From Takakia lepidozioides (lineage: Eukaryota > Streptophyta > Takakiopsida > Takakiales > Takakiaceae): a stretch of DNA of 64,000 bases. A program made the translations under genes and the position numbers. This document shows positions 11,013-19,833 of the stretch, piece after piece. Every line of letters begins with the position of its first letter. Within the stretch, counting starts at the first letter, position 1. The stretch is from positions 68,552,756 through 68,616,755 of the forward strand of contig CM060731.1 in assembly GCA_030704615.1 (NCBI GenBank), read 5' to 3'. A model generated the notes under the pieces. That model did no database searches, was not told the origin of the DNA, and saw only the letters and a program-made list of their open reading frames with translations.

Positions 11013-12655
11013 ATGGCGTGCAAAGTCCAGGGATTCACCGCAGTACCAACTAGCGATGGCATGCCGACAGTTTTCCAAACAAGCTGTCAATCACATGGGA
11101 AGTTGAGTGCGGCACTCTCTGACCATGGGCTTGCGCTGGGAGTTGCTATATCAGCTCCAACAGATACCACCGTCACCGTTGGTGATCCGTCCCCGGCCAA
11201 CCCTCGAAAAGAGATTCCAGTGATAGACTTTGTGGGACTAAAAAGGAACGAGCGATCCCGCATCATAGCTGAGGCGGGGCGTGCATGCCATGAGTGGGGA
11301 AGCTTTCAGTTGTTGAATCATGGGGTCTCGCTAAAACCACTGCTGGACCAGACTAAAGAATTTTTTCTTTGCCAATGGAAGAGAAACTTGTTTGTTCTCG
11401 ACCCGTTAGCGGATATCTAACGACAGAAGGCTACCACCCAACATACGGACCCGCTGACTTTGTCTTGCGAGAAAGCACCCTCTTGAATCTACTACCTGCT
11501 TCACGGCGAGACTACAAGTGGTGGCCTAAGCAACCAGCCTCATTCAGGTGCGTGATCGCGGTTGGGGGGCTGACAGGCCTATCTGAAGAATTTCTGGAAT
11601 TACTTCACATGTACATTGGAGAGCCCCTTATTTTAGATGATTTAAGTTCCAAATCTGTAGAGCCCACCAAAGTGAGGTGGAGGCGGAAGAAACCCTGCAA
11701 AATGTAGAAATTATCCTCTTTATATATTGTCTCAAGGGGTGGTGGAGCCTTCTAGAAGGGGGCCCACCCCCTCATCCCCCTGTAGAACTAGAGCCCACCC
11801 TCCTACTTCTATGCTAGCCTCTACACGTGGCCTAACATTTCACCCATGCAAAAAAAATGCCCTCCCTCCCATATATATTGTAATAAGACGGGAGTCTCAA
11901 ACTTCTAAGTAGGAATTTTGAAGTATTTTAACCATATGAGCTACTAACACGTTGTTACTGTCTGTCGTGGTACTGTCACGAAATGGCAGTGAGACAGTTG
12001 ATGCATATGCAATAGACCTAGAAATGCTAGAACCTAGAAATGGTCAACAGACCAAAGAAATGCTTTTGGCTCCGATCTCGGAGAGTTTGGGCTTTGCAAC
12101 CACTGTCCTTGCAAGGGGCTATCGGTCATTCTACCCACTTGGACATGCGCCAGATATACTACCATGGTCAACCTCAAGATCAGCAAAATGAACATGAATT
12201 TCAAGTGTTGCCGACACATACTGATGCTGGCCTCATGACAATTCTTTTGGCAGAAGAAGTAGAACATGAAGCTTTGCAAGTTCTGAATCCGGATGGTGAA
12301 TGGGTGACTGTAAGGCCTCTGCCGGGAGCTCTTATTATTTTCCCTGGAGACCAACTACAGGTACAAGCTTGCACGCTTAGTGATTTTAGCAGTTGATTGT
12401 TCTGATCACCAACAAACAGACTTGTACCTAGTAATCGATCAACATGTAACATTTGGCTTTGGTCTTCCCCTCCGTGTTGGTTCACGTCAAATTCTGTTGG
12501 ATACAATTTCATAAGCTTGACGTTGAATGTGAATCCTATAGGTGCTCACTAATGGAAGAACCAAGGGCGTTGCGCGTCGCATGATAATGGGCCCTAACCC
12601 TCGCTTTTCCGCTGCCACCTTCTTTGAGCTTCCTCCACTACCATGCCTGAGTTAA
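11013..12655 (+). pseudogene. Broken 2-oxoglutarate/Fe(II) dioxygenase (2OGD)
   Basis: The ATG at 11013 opens a typical plant 2OGD N-terminal domain (KEIPVIDFVGL, then HEWGSFQLLNHGV). At about 11360 a six-T run shifts the frame; the next frame resumes with the family pattern LPMEEKLVCSRPVSGYLTTEGYHP. A second frame change lies between about 12090 and 12160. It precedes THTDAGLMTIL, which holds the first His and the Asp of the iron triad at about 12210-12245. A clean intron 12361-12541 leads to the last exon, 12542-12655, with the 2OG-binding RFS. The distal iron-binding His expected in the V-x-H-R pattern reads Arg (GVARRM, CGT). Frame breaks plus the lost ligand make this most likely a pseudogene; single-base assembly errors could explain the shifts but hardly all the changes. 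Homologues include gibberellin, flavonoid and DMR6-like oxidases; the subfamily is not resolved. Confidence 0.8.
11737..11900 (+). repeat. Repeat shared with 39930-40110, inside the 2OGD copy
   Basis: GGTGGTGGAGCCTTCTAGAA and the following GGGGGCCCACC are nearly identical at 39946-39993. CCCTCCTACTTCT recurs further on in both copies. It sits between 2OGD coding segments and may be an insertion in an intron. Confidence 0.6.
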
Positions 12656-13740
12656 TTGATGAAGACCATCCCTAACAATTCAAAAGCGACTCATTCAACG
12701 AACGAAGGACATTCCTGGCTAAGGGTGAATATATGGTGGGAAAAGACTTCGGTAGAGTGGAGCCTATTTCTGTTTCGTAATAACTCACAGAGGACCGACT
12801 TACAACTGACTCACATATGTCATTGTGTGCGAGAGAGAGAGAGAGAGAGAGTGTGTGTGTGTGGAGATAACGCAGATCTAGCTGATCATTGGAGTCTGAG
12901 ACACAGAAGTAGATTTAGACAGATCTAATGGTTTGCAACAGCAGGGCAACAGTTGAATGTAACCGACTAGAACTGCTATAACTATTCATATAATCCATAG
13001 CTCTAGCCCTTCACAGAGATCACTTCTACAACAATTGTGTATGTTCACCATATTAGATGAATCCCTAGACTAATGACTCATGAGTTTATCACATCATTCT
13101 AATACTCTCCCATGATCTATCCGATTCTTCTTGAAATCTTCTCAAGACTAAATAAGTCCTCCAAATGCTTCTCTCCAATACTCGCTCCCTCACAACTATT
13201 ATTACCAACAAGCGGCAACTTGAATTTTCTCTCCCCTCAGCCTCCTAGGAACCCTGGGAATTCCTGGGACAATGGTTGGAGCCTCGTGCGAAGAGATATC
13301 AAGGGAAAGGTCTCTGGTTTAAATCTTTTGTGAGGTATCCAACTTTAAAGCATTTGTGGATAAAAGAGATGGGAATGCGAAAGTTTGTGCGGAGTGCCGA
13401 GATACTAGCGTTGTGAATGTCGCTTCTAGTATTGGCAGTGATGACAGTTAATGGGCCCATGGACCATCATCTTTGGCGGATAGCTAGGATGAGCAGGGCA
13501 TATTTTTGTCGTTTGTCAAGAATGGAGGAGCTCGGGTGTGGATCATGGCAGTATGTGAATTCAATAAAATGTATGCTGAGGTTTGGGGATGGGGCATTTG
13601 GTGGTGGGGCGTTTACCGGTAGGCGGCTAGCAGAATATCCGGGCATAGTTTAGCGGGGCATATGAGGGGCATGTGCAGGGAGAGTAGGGTTGGCAAGTGC
13701 ATGGGAGAAGCCAAGGTGAGACAGTGTGATCTGTGGGTTT
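12656..13740. other. Intergenic spacer with GA/GT microsatellite
   Basis: Holds a (GA)n-(GT)n microsatellite at about 12831-12862. Nothing else is recognisable as gene or element. Confidence 0.5.
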
Positions 13741-14003
13741 GAACCGAGCCTCCCTTCCACATTATAGTGCGCCTCCTCCAAGAAGTTACTCTACACTAAC
13801 CAACAAACTTGAACCCCATCTTCAATTTCATTTTGAAGAATTTGAACCGAGCCTCCCTTCCACATTATAGTGCGCATCCTCCGAGAAATTACTCTTCACT
13901 AACCAACAAACTTGAACGCCATCTTCAATTTCATTTTGAAGATTTTGAACCAAGCCTCCCTTCCACACATTACACTGCACCTCCCCCAAAAGTTATTCAT
14001 AAA
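13741..14003. repeat. 103-bp tandem repeat, about 2.5 copies
   Basis: GAACC(G/A)AGCCTCCCTTCCAC begins units at 13741, 13844 and 13947, a constant 103-bp spacing. Each unit contains CATCTTCAATTTCATTTTGA. A single partial unit stands alone near 10690, upstream of the dioxygenase copy. Confidence 0.85.
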
Positions 14004-14004
14004 T

Positions 14005-14237
14005 GGAAATACCGGGTAGGGACCGCCCACAAATCAGGTCCCTTAATTATAGTGAGAGGAGAAAATAAACTCTTTCATAGTAACCTTGCCATGAGGTGCT
14101 GATCACAAGGCTCAAGGAACACAGCCCAAAAGAAGGGGGAGATGATTATACCACACCCGACAAGGTAGCAGGATTTTAACCCAGAATCACCTTGGGGGCA
14201 CTCAGTGCTCTATCCAACTGAGCTACCAACTCGTGGT
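14005..14237 (-). mobile_element. tRNA-derived SINE, copy 1
   Basis: On the minus strand the head reads GGTAGCTCAGTTGGATAGAG (A box), and about 35 bases on TGGGTTAAAATCCTG (B box). An unrelated body follows, ending CCTGATTTGTGGGCGGTCCC and CCGGTATTTCC. The same order of head and body occurs at 53674-53882. A pol III split promoter, a tRNA-like head and a shared non-tRNA body define a SINE. The head most resembles tRNAs with a GCTCAGTTGG D-arm, but the acceptor stem is not preserved, so it is not a functional tRNA. Confidence 0.8.
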
Positions 14238-14239
14238 GT

Positions 14240-14520
14240 ATATATATAACTTGTCATACTGTTCTTCGAAGTTTGAACATTAGGAATTTGCAACTAACTC
14301 GCATGCAATCTGATAATACTTTTGCCAGCTTTGGGAAACGTCGGCTAATTATGCCCACCCCTTTAGAATGCAGTGCTACGATGTAGTCGGCTGTAAGGTG
14401 ATGGCAGCTGTAACTATGAGGTGCAAGATTCGAGTCTTGATGGATGTTTGTGTCATCCCAATTATTGCAGCTTGGGTCAGCCAGTTCTATGTCACCTTGG
14501 CATCTGGTGTAACTTCCTCC
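14240..14520. other. Spacer
   Basis: Short AT-rich spacer with a TA run just after the SINE. No gene is seen. Confidence 0.5.
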
Positions 14521-14532
14521 CAGTATATTTTA

Positions 14533-14950
14533 GGAGATACACTGATTGGAGTGACACTACCTTCCGTGTCACCCCCTTTGAGGGTGTCACCTGGTGTCAT
14601 CCTGGATGATGTCACCCCAACCTATGTCACCTATCAAGAGAGGGGGTGGGGAAGATTTCGCATGCCGACACTGGTGTACCATGTTGTCCGACATCACAGG
14701 TGTGCATTAAGTTCTTACATTATTCTTATTGTTCTCCGAAATAAAGCTAGGATTTACTTAATGCACACGCAAGATCTCAGAGCACAGTACGCAGGTTTCT
14801 GGCATGTCAAACCTTTTCCACCACCCTGTTGAGAAGGACATGATGGGCGTGACACACAAGGGGGTCAAATCATCCGGGGTGACACAGAAGGGGGTGACAC
14901 CAGACAACGGAGTAACATGGAAGGGAGTGTCACTCCAGTTGGGAGTTAAC
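14533..14950. mobile_element. Foldback element with GTGTCACC-rich arms
   Basis: The left arm (about 14533-14625) and the reverse complement of the right arm (about 14840-14945) share GGAGTGACACT(A/C)CCTTCC, then GTGTCACCCC, then GGATGAT-TG/TCACC. The centre has a second dyad, GTGTGCATTAAGT against ACTTAATGCACAC. There is no coding capacity beyond chance frames, so this looks like a MITE-like or foldback transposon. Confidence 0.65.
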
Positions 14951-15587
14951 TCCCAATTGGTATCATGAATTTTGACTCAGTCGAAATCTGACTGAAGCAT
15001 AAAATGTACGAGAGTTACCAATGTGCTTGCAAAGTATTCTGCAATCCCTTCTTTGTATCATGTGTCTCTCATGAAGATATCTTCAAGTTCAGCGATCACT
15101 AGCTTCCTAGGATCTAGGCAATGTCCCCCAAGTTATGTGAAATTGGGATGTGTCTAAATTGAAGAATTAAGGCTTTCAATCTCTGATTGAGCGAGGTTCA
15201 GGATTCACGAGACAAAATCAACATACAACTAAATCTTCACTCGTGAGGTACAGCACCCAATTTTAAGTTTGCAGATTCAGGGTATTCAGGATTCTGCATA
15301 CTGTTTGACTTCTTGCACATCCACTCCCAGATACAAAGAACAATATTCTAGAGTGTCTATAGGTCTGTGTATATCAGAGAGAGGGGCATCTCATTCAGCT
15401 AGTAGGACAGCACTACAATAACTTCTGAAAGGGCAGTGCGTCATCTGCCTTTAATTTGTAATACATGAAGAACACTTCTTGGAAAAGCCAAATCTGGGTA
15501 CATAAGATGCTGTGGTGCACAATTTAGAATGGGCAACATGAAAGAAAGCAAGAGAAGAGAGAGAGAGAGAGAGAGAGAGATATCGTT
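14951..15587. other. Downstream region of the LYR gene with GA microsatellite
   Basis: Contains a (GA)n tract at about 15558-15580, right beside the stop codon of the minus-strand LYR gene. Nothing else is recognised. Confidence 0.5.
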
Positions 15588-16547
15588 TCAAGTACCATCG
15601 TAGCCTTGAATGCCCAACATTGTATTTAGTTGCTTCAGCTGTTGCAGACCATCACTGATCAGGAATCGGATGGTCTGACGATTTTTCTCACCGCGATTCT
15701 TTTCCATCTCAGCACGAATTGCCTCCGCAAGTTCCCCTGATTTCACAACGCAGCTGACCCATTACTAGATGCGACCTATTTCACACTGGGCATCAAGAAC
15801 AAAACCCTATTAGAGGGAGACAGTGAAGGCCATCATTATCAACAATGATTTGAAGCCAGACTTCTTTCTATTCAACACCCTCCTCAACATGTGTCGGAAT
15901 TGTAAAGGCACGCCTAGAGAGTTTGATAAATCCCAGACGAAATGTGTTTACGTGATTACACTTATGGCCGAACATGCCAAGCATGGCTATGGTAGGGAGG
16001 CGCGACCAGATTATACGCGTAGGGCTGGACAAGATGACATTCCCTTGCACTCTCTATGCGTGTGCCACCCTGAAAGCCCTGCGAATGTGCGAAGAGGTCC
16101 ATGCTAACATCATCTAAGCTGTAATTGCGCCAGATATTTGTCTCCAGCTAATCTCTCTCTCTCTCTCTCTCTCAAATTGAAGCTTAATGACAAAACACTG
16201 CCAGCGATGACAGAAATCCAGAATTTCGAGCTGGAATTTTCATACCTCATGGGCTTGAAGCTTAATGACAAAACATGCCAGCGATGACAGAAATCCAGAA
16301 TTCGAGCTGGATTTTCATACCTCATGGGCTTCCCAACATAATATGCGTGGAAATGGCACAACTCTCTCTTGTTTATACTGACAACTCCCACACGTGAAAA
16401 ACACAACAGAATGAAAGAAGGTAAGGGAAAACCGCGGGAGGATGGTGGGGCTCGTCGAGCAGAGCGCAACGCCGAGCGAAACAAGCGCAGCGCATGTCCC
16501 CGCAACAAAAACCCTCGAAAGTCCAGAACCCCTCCCTCCACCGCCAT
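15588..16547 (-). CDS. LYR-motif protein, LYRM2-like (two exons, 87 aa)
   Basis: Exon 1 is 16547-16433 and exon 2 is 15736-15588 (TGA at 15590-15588). The intron 16432-15737 has GT and AG ends, and a G|GG codon is split across it. The product is about 87 residues. Exon 1 gives LDFRGFLLRGHALRLFRSAL with the LYR tripeptide as Leu-Phe-Arg. Exon 2 gives ELAEAIRAEMEKNR and TIRFLISDGLQQLKQL, a conserved tail of plant complex-1/LYR proteins such as Arabidopsis At1g76065 and human LYRM2. Such proteins are small basic mitochondrial factors that help assemble respiratory complexes or Fe-S proteins through acyl carrier protein. The start was chosen because it gives the usual family length. The intron holds a 78-bp tandem duplication and an antisense PPR relic. 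The reading frame is intact, so it is probably functional. Confidence 0.85.
15820..16145 (+). pseudogene. PPR gene relic inside the LYR gene intron
   Basis: The frame starting about 15823 reads LKPDFFLFNTLLNMCRNCKG and then AEHAKHGYGREA, decayed forms of the PPR patterns found in the gene at 42147-44207. Another frame continues with CATLKALRMCEEVHANII and a stop. Frames change and the Tyr-Ala-Lys-Cys-Gly core is lost, so this is a degraded retro- or segmental copy. It lies antisense within the LYR intron. Confidence 0.7.
16178..16332. repeat. 77-bp direct tandem duplication
   Basis: TGAAGCTTAATGACAAAACA through CATACCTCATGGGCT occurs twice in tandem with only single-base deletions between the copies. 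It lies in the LYR intron beside a (CT)n run at 16146-16172. The few differences suggest a recent duplication. Confidence 0.85.
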
Positions 16548-16608
16548 CTCCCCTTCGTCTTCGTCTTCCTCTTCTCTCTCCTCTTCGTCTCTCCCTCGCA
16601 AACAACTT

Positions 16609-16659
16609 CGTGGGGCCGCGGCGCCGGTGGGCGCGGGTTCGAATCCCGGAGGCCCCACT
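16609..16659 (+). other. tRNA-like 3' half fragment
   Basis: GGTTCGAATCC, a perfect pol III B box and T-loop, is followed by CGGAGGCCCCAC, which pairs with GTGGGGCC only about 40 bases upstream. There is no room for D and anticodon arms, so it is not a working tRNA. It lies just upstream of the LYR gene start on the other strand and may be a SINE or tRNA remnant. Confidence 0.5.
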
Positions 16660-17488
16660 TTCGCTTTAGGTACGAAAATATATTCGTTGCTAACGGCACC
16701 GCTTGTACCTACATATTCAACGCTCCGCCTTGTCGGGCTCGACACTGACATCGGGGCCCACACGTGTGCGACTTCGTAATATATATATATATAATCGATA
16801 TTTTAGTATACGCTGTTCTGTGGTGGAGATGATTGGTGTGGAGATCGAATCCTCCATGCAAACGTGGAGAATAAAATATTTCTGTCTCTTTACTACCTTC
16901 AGGAAGGTAATTTAGTTAACTTCATTCCGAAAACATCGGAAGGGGCAAGTGGCTTGAGCCCCACAGTGAGCGTTGTCAACTGGCTATTGAACTTGCCGAT
17001 GTGGCTACAGATTATTCCCGGCGGAGGGCTCAGAGAGTAAGTCACCGCCAGGTGGCGAGCCTGTAGGCTGGCTCTGCCGCTCTGCGTCTCGCAAGCGCCT
17101 GATGGATCGGAGGGAAGATCGTTGTGAGCGGACTGCGAGTACTTACGTGGGAGTCATTGTGAAATTTCTCCCGTGGTGTTGATCGATAAGAAATTCTTGT
17201 TTATGTATGCTCCCTCAAGACTACAGTCTGTATCTTATATCGTAAAGAAGTGGTGAGGCTGGAGTGTCTTTCTTTTGTTTTTAATACATTTCAAACGTGT
17301 TGTGTCCAACGTACTCGGAAGTTCTAATTCGAAAAGGATATCGGCCAGGAACCTTAGAATCCCGCTTTGGGGCAGGGAAGCCCGATTATCGAGACGTTGT
17401 GAACAGACTTAATTTGGGTTTGAGTGAGAAGCTGTCGCTGTGCGTACTGAGGAAGAATTTTGCTCGAATTTTGTGTCAGTCTGGAGGC
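16660..17488 (+). promoter_or_regulatory. Divergent region between LYR gene and DUF599 gene; DUF599 upstream/5' leader
   Basis: The LYR gene reads away to the left and the DUF599 gene to the right. A (TA)n stretch sits at about 16780-16793. The open frame that runs into DUF599 exon 1 from 17297 lacks family similarity before residue 65 and is treated as leader. No core promoter box is convincing. Confidence 0.4.
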
Positions 17489-19833
17489 ATGGAGTGGAGA
17501 CCGGAGTATCTGGATGCGGTGCTGGTGCCACTGGGGGTGATAATGTTGCTGACTTACCAGGCAACTCTGTATGCGAAAGTGAAATCCAATCCGTTGGAGA
17601 CTGTGATAGGGCTCAATCATGTCGGGCGACGCCAATGGGTTCACAGTATAATGAAGGTACTACTAAGTACAGGTATCTGATTTCTTCCCAAGGATATGTT
17701 TCCTTTCAGGAATGCTTAAGAGTTGTAACTTCGTAAGTACCAAGGGATTCTGCCTTGAGCCTCCCAGCTCGTTGGCATCGCACAATGATATGCAAACTCT
17801 GGAACTTGTAAACCTGTTTTGTCGAAACCTCGAGTATCGGATCGATTAGATGAATATCTGTGCCGGAACCTCTTATTTTATGAACCTCTGGGTACAAATG
17901 AGATCGAGCTAGCCCGGCTTTTAAACAAGTATAAACTACCACAATTGACAGGCAGAACCAAGGGGCAGTCTAAGCGAAGGAATCTTATTCTAGAGCTCCG
18001 TTGGATCATCAAGATCAATGAATTTAAGTTACAAGGTTTTAAGCATACCAAGAAGAACGCTGTGTGGTCCGACTTATTCGAAGCCAGAGTTTGGATTAGC
18101 GCCAAAGCTCTCGAGATCATTTGGTTGTTAATATACTGGCATTTTTGTAAGTTGGGAATTCTGCCGGGCTCTTCTGCCCATAGTATCTCGATCGTTGTGA
18201 TAGAACAGGAAGAAACAACTATTTGCTGACCAGTACTACATTTCTGTAAACAATGAATCGACAGTTTAAAGATCATAAGGGGAAGCGACGCTGGCTTGGG
18301 GCGGAGTCTTCTGGGTATAGATCATCTATCTAGATATAAACATGCGCTGGCGAGCAGTTCTCCAATTCTCCAAAACCTACAGCTATCTATCGTCCAAATC
18401 TGTACTCCTTCCGGAGTACAATTTGTTTGATAAGATCTCCTTGTGCCAACCGTCAAATTCAAAGGGTTTGGCAGGCAGATTTTGACCGACGAAACTCATG
18501 CATGCATGAGCAACCTATGAGCAACAGCATATTATAACAATACCGAGGTCAGGGCTGACTATAATTTCGGCTGCTCAAGACAGATAACAATTTACGATAA
18601 CGTCGAATGATGGACGACCATCTTCTGGTGTGGTCACGTACATTTTCAAGTAGAAATTCATGTTGGGCCAGCTGTGCCTAACTTAGGGCATCGGGCTGCT
18701 CGCCATCCAGTATCCAACATTTAACTAGGTAAAGAATGTGAAATGTGTTAGTAGATTCAACGTATGAAGCAATCACACTTGAGAGACTTGAAGTCACATG
18801 ATGATTCCCAAGGCATGACCTTACCTGGTGAAGATAAGATCATTTAGCTGCCAACGTTTTTCTTATATGACTTGGTAATCATCTGACTTCCTTCAGTGAA
18901 ATCCAACGATCCAATTGATCTCAAAATTCTAGGCTTCTACATTGTATCATATGCAGTAGAAATTAGCTCGTGTATCTGAAGACCGAGCTTAGATGCCTAG
19001 CACTGACAGAAAGACTACTCCAGACTTCGCAACAGTAGGCAAGGAGGTAAACTGGAGGGACACTTGAGATAAGTAATGGTTTAGATGATATGAGGCAGGC
19101 TTACTATTCTGTCGACAGTCAAAACAGCTGCGACCTCATGGATGTAAGTTAGATGTAGTAGAATACAAGTCCTGAACTCAGGTAGATTCAATCTTGTTTT
19201 GTTTCCTGTCTCTCATTCATGGCTCAAGTAGATGTGTGTTCCTCACAGGACAACGAAAAGAAGAACATCTTGGCTGTCCAGACATTGCGAAACACCATAA
19301 TGGGCTCCACGCTGATGGCCTCTACGGCTATCCTGCTTAGCTCTGCCCTTGCTGCCTTCATTACCAGCACCTACTTCAACAACAAGAAGCCCTTCTTGAG
19401 TGGAGAAAGCGAGAACTTAGTATCAGTGAAGTACATGTCCCTGCTTCTCTGCTTTCTCTTCTCCTTTGGCTGCTATATGCAGTCAGTGCGCTATGTCAAC
19501 CACGTCAATTTCCTCATCAACATCCCTCTGAAGGATGCAATGACAGCAAGAATATCGCCTGATTACGTTGCCAATGTGCTGGCGAAGGGTTGTAACTTCT
19601 TTAGCATTGGGACTCGCGGATTCTATCTTTCTCTGCCCTTGCTGCTATGGTTGTTCGGCCCAGTCCCAGTGGTTGTGTGCTCCGCTGCTCTGGTGCCTGC
19701 TATGTACTATCTCGACACCGTGGAACACGATGATCAATTGAGCTTGGACTGCGAGGGAAAGATCTCTGCAGCCAATTCTTCTCTTGAGCTGATCAGCTAC
19801 CAGGAACGATCTGCGGCCGGTTACAATCTGTAA
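17489..19833 (+). CDS. DUF599 family multi-pass membrane protein (two exons, 250 aa)
   Basis: Exon 1 is 17489-17656, beginning MEWRPEYLDAVLVPLGVIML and ending VHSIMK. Intron 17657-19248 has GT...CAG ends in phase 0. Exon 2 is 19249-19833, beginning DNEKKNILAVQTLRNTIMGS. The joined protein is 250 residues, the usual length for plant DUF599 proteins such as Arabidopsis At4g31330 and At5g10580. The junction reproduces the family pattern S-I-M-K-D-N-(E/D)-K-K-N. Hydrophobic segments lie at about residues 10-30, 75-95, 117-135 and 178-200. The ATG at 17489 matches the family start; earlier in-frame codons add unrelated sequence. A frame that starts within the intron at 19219 would miss the first membrane segment. 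The biochemical role is unknown for the family. The gene looks intact. Confidence 0.93.

Noticed and set aside
16373-16699. Minus frame containing RDSNPRPPAP as a protein
   Set aside because: This peptide is the well-known translation of a reversed tRNA T-arm; it arises from the tRNA-like fragment, not from a gene.
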